Below are positions 54,096-64,000 of a stretch of 64,000 nt of DNA, one piece after another. The number at the start of each line of letters is the position of its first letter. Positions within the stretch are counted from its first letter, which is position 1. Made by a program: the position numbers and the translations under genes. Where the stretch lies: positions 1 through 64,000 of the forward strand of contig JACVZY010000003.1 of assembly GCA_014654705.1 (NCBI GenBank), in the 5' to 3' direction. The notes under the pieces were generated by a model. That model was not told where the DNA came from. It was given only the letters and a program-made list of their open reading frames with translations, and searched no databases. Source of the DNA: Ignavibacteria bacterium. Lineage in GTDB: Bacteria > Bacteroidota > Ignavibacteria > Kapaibacteriales > UBA4661.

Positions 54096-54698
54096 ATGAA
54101 GTTTAAGATGATTGTTCTGCCATGTGCGTTTCTGTTTTTACTGATCCACCTAAACTCGCTTGTTTTTGCTCAGAAAAAAACAGTAAAACTTGCTTCTCTT
54201 GATGGTTTTTGGGGTATTAAATTTGGTACTTATCAGCACGAATGTAAAAAAATTCTGGCTAGTAACCCTAATATCATCTCAGTGAGCCAAGATAATGATT
54301 CAAAAATAAGTGTTGGCATTGATAGCTTTGCAGGTCATAAGGTATCGGTTATTGAGTTGCTTTTTATAGAGCAACGATTTTCTGGGAGCAGAGTTATCTT
54401 TGAAACAGAGGGGCAAGTAAATGAGTTTGAGTTATACAAAGAGATTCAAAAAGAGATTGATTCAAAGTATTTAGGAAAAACGTTAACAGGAGAATATGGT
54501 GATAAATCATCATGGCGCTTTAGACCTCGACAAGACCCATCGAATGACAAAATGACTGTTTGGATGTTTAAGAAAACTAGTGATTTATCAAATTCAATTT
54601 GTTTGATTTTTGAAGAGATTACGAGAAAAGTATCATTACTCTACTTGCACACGAACAAAATTGATAAACATCAAATGAAATTACTTGAAGACTATTAA
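54096..54698 (+). CDS. AT-rich gene for a secreted hypothetical protein
   Basis: A 200-residue protein with a clear signal peptide (1-25, MIVLPCAFLFLLIHLNSLVFA core). The mature part is Lys/Ser/Ile-rich: LDGFWGIKFGTYQHECKKIL near the start recalls the small periplasmic proteins that begin with a WG-motif, and ITRKVSLLYLHTNKID lies near the end. I recognise no family with confidence. Its codon and base use (roughly one-third GC) is far from its neighbours, suggesting recent acquisition. It abuts the DUF433 gene, so they may be translationally coupled. Confidence 0.75.
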   Translation: MKFKMIVLPCAFLFLLIHLNSLVFAQKKTVKLASLDGFWGIKFGTYQHECKKILASNPNIISVSQDNDSKISVGIDSFAGHKVSVIELLFIEQRFSGSRVIFETEGQVNEFELYKEIQKEIDSKYLGKTLTGEYGDKSSWRFRPRQDPSNDKMTVWMFKKTSDLSNSICLIFEEITRKVSLLYLHTNKIDKHQMKLLEDY

Positions 54699-54722
54699 AA
54701 ATTTATACACCAAGTTTTATTA

Positions 54723-54917
54723 ATGTCCACATTGCAATCCATACCGGAAACAGCTTCCACGCTTGATGCGCTGCGTATTGTCGCGGCGGAGTATGATGCT
54801 GCCGTAGCGGACTTGGTGAACAAATTGGCGAACTTTTGGCAGCGTTTCAGCATATTCTGGATTATTACAAAACGATTTTGTAGAGACTTTGCCTCGAAAC
54901 TCAAAACAACAACGTAA
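54723..54917 (+). pseudogene. Small ORF before rpoC, probably frameshifted
   Basis: The ORF starts MSTLQSIPETASTLDALRI, then YDAAVADLV, and returns to GC-richer sequence. After about 54805 the -1 frame reads LGEQIGELLAAFQHILDYY to a stop at 54881, a clean amphipathic helix, while the ORF's own frame becomes Phe/Trp/Lys-rich and implausible. A single frameshift or sequencing error would explain this. Family unknown; it may be the original small gene next to rpoC. Confidence 0.4.
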
Positions 54918-54964
54918 AAAAATCACAATTCTCAATTCAAACACAAGCAGAGGGCATACATTAC

Positions 54965-59302
<4,338 letters not shown>

Positions 59303-59350
59303 TGCACGTGAACACAATCCGTGTTCCCTGTGCTGCATGAGTGAAAGAAT

Positions 59351-59392
59351 AAAAGCCCCACGACCAGTATTGATGCGGTCGTGGGGCTTTTT
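59351..59392. terminator. Bidirectional terminator after rpoC
   Basis: AAAAGCCCCACGACC (59351-59365) pairs with GGTCGTGGGGCTTTTT (59377-59392); A/T tracts on both sides give U-runs for rpoC (+) and the surface protein gene (-). Confidence 0.92.
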
Positions 59393-59448
59393 GTCTAAAC
59401 AGTGAACAGCGCTCAAAATGAAAGAATCCCCATTTCAAGAAAAATCAC

Positions 59449-62400
59449 TCACCGAGCTACGATAATTTTTTGCGAGACCACGCCCGTACCTCCACGAAGC
59501 AGTACCGTATAGACACCGCTTGCAAGCCCATTGAGATTCAGACTTATTGTGTAGCTTCCGGCTTCTTGGAGCGGAAAACCGAGGCTTTGCAGCGTTTTTC
59601 CGGTAGCATCGCTGAGGCTAATTTCCGGCGACACTGCCTCCGCAAGCGTATAAGCTACTTCCACGGCTTCCCGTGCCGGATTGGGATTGACCGATAGCGT
59701 CATGCCCTTTGTCGGCGCGATGAGTCGCACCCCACCTGCCCGCGAAACCGATGCCGTGAACACCGTGTCTCGCGACGGTTCCACAAAAATCTGCCGCCCA
59801 ACGACGTTGGATAGAACATTCATAGATTCAAGGCGCAAGCGTGTCCGAACCGTATCACCTGCTACGACACGGCATTGCATCGTTGCCAGCTCTCTTTTCA
59901 GATTGGCAAATCGCCCCGTCACTTCTATTTGCGTTTCGCGTCCGGTGCTGTCACTACGACGTAAGGTGCGTACACCAGACTGTCCTTCTATCGGCACCAG
60001 CACGTTCCTGTCGAAGCTCACAATAGCGCGCCACTCGGATTCTGCGGAGGTAACGAGCTTTTCCACATTTCCCGAATCAAGTACAATGGAAACAGTCACC
60101 AAAGTCCCCGGCGGCAGATTGTCGGCGCTCGGTCGCGCACCAAAGCGCACCACGATATCGTCCGTTGTTGGCAGTCGGGCAATCGTATTGAGGGAAATAA
60201 CTGCCTCATCGCTTACACCCGCTTGCGTTTCTTCGTATCCTTTGAGCGCCAATCCGCCACTGATATCACCTTCACGCAATGCCAAGCAGGAATACGCGAC
60301 CACCGCCGTATCGTTCACGCCCACTTGCCGGCGAGTGCTCTCTGCAAAGCCGAATACTGCATCGGAAGGGCTTTTTGCTGTCTCCAATGTGATTGTTTTT
60401 TGCCAACGATTGATAACGTTCAGCGCACCAACAATACGTCTGCCGACGGCAACCGTGTCCGGCAGCGCTGTTTGAATAAACAAGACCCCTGCCTTGCCCG
60501 TGAGCGTCGCGCTTGTCGTTTGCGAGGCAGGTAAGCCGGAAGCTCGGAAGCGCACGTGCAAACCTGCTTCTTTCGATTCACCCAACCGATTCACTGTGCG
60601 GGGTGCAAATGCGACAAGCACCTCCAAGCTCTCACCCGACTGTAAAACTCTGTTTTGAAGCGGCTCAAGAAGAGTATAATTCGTTTCTGCATTGTTCGTC
60701 AGAGTCACATCTTCGAGTGTCAGCGATACTTTTGTTTGGTTGGTCAGTACGATAGGCTGTGTACTGCTTTCGCCCAGCACAGTACGGGGAAATGCAGCAA
60801 AAGAAAGCGCTATCTCCGCCGTGCCGGAAGCTGTGGTGAAGCGCCACACCGAAGACCACGCGCCCACACCGCCGCCGTTGACCGCCCGTACTCGCCAGTA
60901 GTACGTCCTGAGCGGCTCCAAGCCCCTAATTGAAGCCTCCGCAGAAGCAGTCGTTATCTCTGCCACCAGACTTGCGAAACTCGTATCCAAGGCGATATGC
61001 GTCTCGTACGACACCGTGCGCACATTCCCTTCGGCAGTTGGCGGAATGGCTGCCCAGCGCACGGTGGCGAGAGTGGAAATATTGATGCTTTCATTCAACG
61101 GAAACACCAAACGAACGATGTCAGTAGGAGCAAGTGGCGGTGCGATGCTGAGTGTAATACTCGCCGTTGTGAGCGCAAGACCGGGAAAGCTGTTGGAAAC
61201 TGCTCTGCAAACATAGTTGCCTGCATCGCTAGGGCGCACAAAGGGAAAAACAAGCAGAGAATCAAGCGATGCCGACCGAACTTCTTCGCCATTCTTGAGC
61301 CATTGGTACGAAACTCGTCTGCCCGCTAGACGAGGGTTCAGCGTAAAACGACTTTCAAGCGGTACGTTTTTCACGATGCCTGCTTCGCCAAGACTGTCTT
61401 GCGGTGCATAGCTGATTCCGCGTACACCCGCGTTTGGCTCTAAAGCAGCAAAATCAAGTTTGTTGCGCTCTACGGCAAATTTTGTCAGGCGTTTGAGAGC
61501 GCTCATGTCCGCCAATTCCTCAAGGCGATTGCCTGCCACGTTTACTTCTTCCAGCAAATTCAGGCTTGCAAGCGAAGCAGGTAATGAGCCTGAAAAACGG
61601 TTATCGGCAAGCACAAGCCTTCGCAACAGTGGAAAAAGACTCATCTGTGGGGGAATTGCGCCCTCCAAGGCGTTGCTCGAAAGGTCAAGCTCCTCTAATG
61701 CCGTAGCATCTGCTTGGGTTCGCGCACCTTGCGTCAACCGCTTTGTCGTTTGTGTTGTGTTGCCAAGCTCTAAACGCCCTGCGAAGCGATTCCGCGATAG
61801 ATTGATGCTGCGCAGTTGTGGCAACAGTAACACCGATGGCGGAATAGAGCCGGAAAGCGCATTATTGCTCAAGTCGAGCCGTTCCAATGCCTTCCAGTCC
61901 TCAAGGAACGACGGCAATGTGCCTTCGATAAAACAGGAATTGAGAATCAGCGTTTTGAGGCTCGTGAGTTGCCGGAGCGTGTCGGGAAGCGCTCCCACAA
62001 GCGTTGCGCCCGTGACGGCAATACCCGTTACTCGCCCTTGCTCTATTGTAGTGCCTCGCCAGCGCTCCATCGGAATTGTGGAGAGCCAGTCAATATGGGC
62101 GTTAGAAGCGTTATTCGTGCGCTCTGCCCACACCCGCGCAGCTTCTCGGAGCGTCAGAGAATCCACTTGAAGCGGCGTGTAGTATGTCAGTCGTGCGGAT
62201 GAGGTCGCCACGCCATTTACCGTCAGCACTTGCACTTGTCCGCTTGCTCCCGCACCAAGCGTCAGGACAACTTGATTCGGGGAAAGCGAAACAACCCGTG
62301 CGGCAAGCACACCGCCCACATACCCCACCAACGACGAATCAAGATTTGCGCCGCTTACGGTAATAGTGGTGCCCTTGCTGCCGACCTTCGGCGTAAAATC

Positions 62401-64000
62401 CATAATGCGTGGCGAGCGCACCGTTGCTTGCGTAGGAACAAACGTAAAAAATGAATCGGTAAGTAACGTACTTGTAGAAATGCCGCCTTCGCTTTGTACG
62501 GACACGATGCCGCTTCCACGCTCACGCTGCGGCGCGATGACAGTGATTTGCGAGGGAGAATCAATCGTGAAGCGGCTTGTGTTCACGCCGCCCAGAGTAA
62601 CGCTGGTAACAATTTGAAAATTCATACCCGTCAGAATAACCGCCGTACCGCTTGTGGCGGCTCGCGGCACAAAACTGGTGAGAACAGGAGCAGGTGGCGC
62701 AAAGTCATTAGCAGATTCGGCACGCCCCGTGGATCCTTGCACGACCACTTTCCCGCGAGAGCGCACCGCCCCTGCCACCGCACTGATGCGACTGTCGCTG
62801 TCAATCGTGAACAGCGCACTCACACCCGCAATGGTGACAGTCGTTGCGCCCAAAAATCCTGCGCCGCTCAATACAACGGGCGTTCCGGCAAAACCGACCG
62901 CAGGCGAAAAACTTATTAGTGCCGCTCGCTCGGTGATGGGAATAAGAACGGACGATGTCGTCTCTCCAAAAGGCGTAGCAAGGCTTACCGATGCAGGCGA
63001 CGACACAATACTTGCCGGAACGCGCACCCGTAGTTGCTTTGCCGTTGTATCGAGTATTTCGGCGGCAATGCCACCGACACGCACGTCCCTTGTTTTGAGA
63101 AGATTTGTCCCCCTAATGCTCAGACTTGCGCCCGTGGTAACGGCACGCTCCGCAAAGCCTGTAATGGTCGGTGCTCCCTCGAAACTAAACTCTTGGGGTG
63201 CTGTTGCCGAGCCGCTTCGTGTGCGTACAGTCAATGCTCCACTGGTGCCGCCTGCGCTAACGGTTGCCGTGATTTGCCCCGCTGTCTCAACGCTGACAGA
63301 CGACGCCGACACACCACCAAAAAAAACCTCTGCCGGAGTGCTAAAATTCGTACCCTGAATCACCACACGACCGCCTGCGCCAGCAGAACTCGGCGCAAAG
63401 TCGGTAATCGTCGGTGGAAGCAGATAGGTAAAGCGTTGCTGCGATTCAACGCTTCCATAGACCGTTGCCACCTGAACGCTGCCCGTTGCGCCATCGGCAA
63501 CCACTGCTTGCAGTTCGGCGGAAGAAATGACGCGCACTGAAGCTGCCGTCACGCCACCGAACATCACCGTCGCGCTTGTCGTAAAATTCGTGCCCGTGAT
63601 GCTGACCACTGTTCCGGTTGTACCGGATTCCGGTGTGAAGCTGCTGATGGTGGGCGGTGCATTTGCGCCCAAGGCAAACACGCCGTTCAAAAAGCTACTT
63701 TGGGTCAAGGGTAAACTCACGATTGTTGTTGTGCTGACAGTTGCCGCCCCCACGCCCACAAACACACCGGCGGGCGAATCAGAGCGGGCTACGCTACTGA
63801 GCGCGGTAAGCGGAGAAGTGGGACGAAGACCGATTTGCACGTGTGCAAGCGCACCGCTCACAAGGCGTGTTTCCCAGTATCCCACTCCTGTCAGTAGGGA
63901 AATGTTCTCGCCCACACTGCCGCTCACTTGGGCATTGAATGCTTGTGCCTGCACGATAGCGCCTTCACTGCCGCTCGCAGGTGCGATGAGCGAAAGAGGA
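59449..64000 (-). CDS. Giant surface protein with IPT/TIG, LRR, Ig/FN3 and T9SS domains (5' end beyond window)
   Basis: The last 1517 residues or so of a very large secreted protein; the frame remains open to position 64000, so the N-terminus is missing and the GTG at 63954 is internal. From the visible N-terminal side: a tail-fibre-like segment (GSVGENISLLTGVGYWE), six IPT/TIG domains (each with P-I-x-x-F-x-P and G-T-x-F), a plant-type leucine-rich repeat block (LKTLILN, LERLDLSNNALSGSIPPS, LEELDLSSNALEGAIPPQ), an Ig-like domain (YQWLKNGEEV ... DAGNYVCRA), an FN3-like domain (YYWRVRAVNGGG), ASPM/SPD2-like beta modules and a final T9SS type A domain (VNPNPAREAVEVAY ... GLASGVYTVLLRGG). An adhesive or polymer-binding role at the cell surface is inferred. 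Confidence 0.88.
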   Translation of the reverse strand, partial: PLSLIAPASGSEGAIVQAQAFNAQVSGSVGENISLLTGVGYWETRLVSGALAHVQIGLRPTSPLTALSSVARSDSPAGVFVGVGAATVSTTTIVSLPLTQSSFLNGVFALGANAPPTISSFTPESGTTGTVVSITGTNFTTSATVMFGGVTAASVRVISSAELQAVVADGATGSVQVATVYGSVESQQRFTYLLPPTITDFAPSSAGAGGRVVIQGTNFSTPAEVFFGGVSASSVSVETAGQITATVSAGGTSGALTVRTRSGSATAPQEFSFEGAPTITGFAERAVTTGASLSIRGTNLLKTRDVRVGGIAAEILDTTAKQLRVRVPASIVSSPASVSLATPFGETTSSVLIPITERAALISFSPAVGFAGTPVVLSGAGFLGATTVTIAGVSALFTIDSDSRISAVAGAVRSRGKVVVQGSTGRAESANDFAPPAPVLTSFVPRAATSGTAVILTGMNFQIVTSVTLGGVNTSRFTIDSPSQITVIAPQRERGSGIVSVQSEGGISTSTLLTDSFFTFVPTQATVRSPRIMDFTPKVGSKGTTITVSGANLDSSLVGYVGGVLAARVVSLSPNQVVLTLGAGASGQVQVLTVNGVATSSARLTYYTPLQVDSLTLREAARVWAERTNNASNAHIDWLSTIPMERWRGTTIEQGRVTGIAVTGATLVGALPDTLRQLTSLKTLILNSCFIEGTLPSFLEDWKALERLDLSNNALSGSIPPSVLLLPQLRSINLSRNRFAGRLELGNTTQTTKRLTQGARTQADATALEELDLSSNALEGAIPPQMSLFPLLRRLVLADNRFSGSLPASLASLNLLEEVNVAGNRLEELADMSALKRLTKFAVERNKLDFAALEPNAGVRGISYAPQDSLGEAGIVKNVPLESRFTLNPRLAGRRVSYQWLKNGEEVRSASLDSLLVFPFVRPSDAGNYVCRAVSNSFPGLALTTASITLSIAPPLAPTDIVRLVFPLNESINISTLATVRWAAIPPTAEGNVRTVSYETHIALDTSFASLVAEITTASAEASIRGLEPLRTYYWRVRAVNGGGVGAWSSVWRFTTASGTAEIALSFAAFPRTVLGESSTQPIVLTNQTKVSLTLEDVTLTNNAETNYTLLEPLQNRVLQSGESLEVLVAFAPRTVNRLGESKEAGLHVRFRASGLPASQTTSATLTGKAGVLFIQTALPDTVAVGRRIVGALNVINRWQKTITLETAKSPSDAVFGFAESTRRQVGVNDTAVVAYSCLALREGDISGGLALKGYEETQAGVSDEAVISLNTIARLPTTDDIVVRFGARPSADNLPPGTLVTVSIVLDSGNVEKLVTSAESEWRAIVSFDRNVLVPIEGQSGVRTLRRSDSTGRETQIEVTGRFANLKRELATMQCRVVAGDTVRTRLRLESMNVLSNVVGRQIFVEPSRDTVFTASVSRAGGVRLIAPTKGMTLSVNPNPAREAVEVAYTLAEAVSPEISLSDATGKTLQSLGFPLQEAGSYTISLNLNGLASGVYTVLLRGGTGVVSQKIIVAR

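Noticed and set aside
54096-54698. Secreted protein considered as the toxin of the DUF433 antitoxin
   Set aside because: It has a signal peptide and no PIN-like acidic motif, so a classical intracellular RNase toxin is unlikely.

Overview
The window looks like chromosomal core sequence from the Bacteroidota/Chlorobiota (FCB) side of the bacterial tree, possibly the Kapaibacteria/Chlorobi neighbourhood; the phylum assignment is inference. Three secreted proteins end in a type A sorting domain of the type IX secretion system (T9SS). Several promoters fit the Bacteroidota pattern TTTG-N18-20-TAnnTTTG. Strong Shine-Dalgarno sequences are rare. There are no rRNA, tRNA, CRISPR or intact insertion-sequence genes. 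One 178-bp element with 20-bp inverted repeats looks like a MITE.

Layout. 0.1-8.7 kb: adenosine-kinase-like PfkB protein, a PAS-only sensor, YraN, a PhoD-like phosphatase and an alpha/beta hydrolase (both T9SS cargo), and the NAD(P)HX repair enzyme Nnr. 9-17.5 kb: a PD40 propeller protein, an MDR oxidoreductase, two RsmB-type rRNA methyltransferases flanking 3-hydroxyanthranilate dioxygenase, an FAH-family hydrolase and a YqaA membrane protein. 17.6-20.8 kb: a 1049-residue protein with a protein-kinase-like, a P-loop ATPase and a sigma54-activator-like module plus a Fis-type HTH, in which the kinase and activator modules have lost their catalytic motifs. 20.9-27.5 kb: rfbA, yajC, an RmlC-like cupin, RlpA, a HIT protein, rsmA, a PAP2/IPC-synthase-like membrane protein and an orphan ABC ATPase. 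27.6-29.3 kb: an ECF sigma factor, a small one-TM protein, a CpxP/CnrX-like periplasmic protein and a YkgJ-type cysteine-cluster protein, which together resemble a metal- or stress-responsive sigma cassette. 29.4-34.4 kb: a cupin, RNase R, peptidyl-tRNA hydrolase and a transglutaminase-like protein lacking its Cys.

34.4-49.5 kb: a soluble hybrid histidine kinase with an N-terminal phage CI-repressor HTH, a Uma2 nuclease-like protein, MutS, polyphosphate kinase, gamma carbonic anhydrase, the MITE, PbpC, PdxA and a chemoreceptor. 49.5-59.4 kb: rpoB and rpoC, unusually separated by 1.15 kb that holds a DUF433 antitoxin-like gene, an AT-rich secreted protein and a probably frameshifted ORF. The 528-bp divergent region before rpoB contains a cluster of DnaA-box-like sites and a strong inverted repeat. 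59.4-64 kb: the C-terminal part of a giant surface protein (IPT/TIG repeats, plant-type leucine-rich repeats, Ig/FN3-like modules, T9SS domain) that runs off the right edge.

Most genes are housekeeping (transcription, RNA processing, repair, envelope). The less ordinary content is regulatory: several soluble multidomain regulators and one sigma cassette whose architectures or active sites depart from their families.
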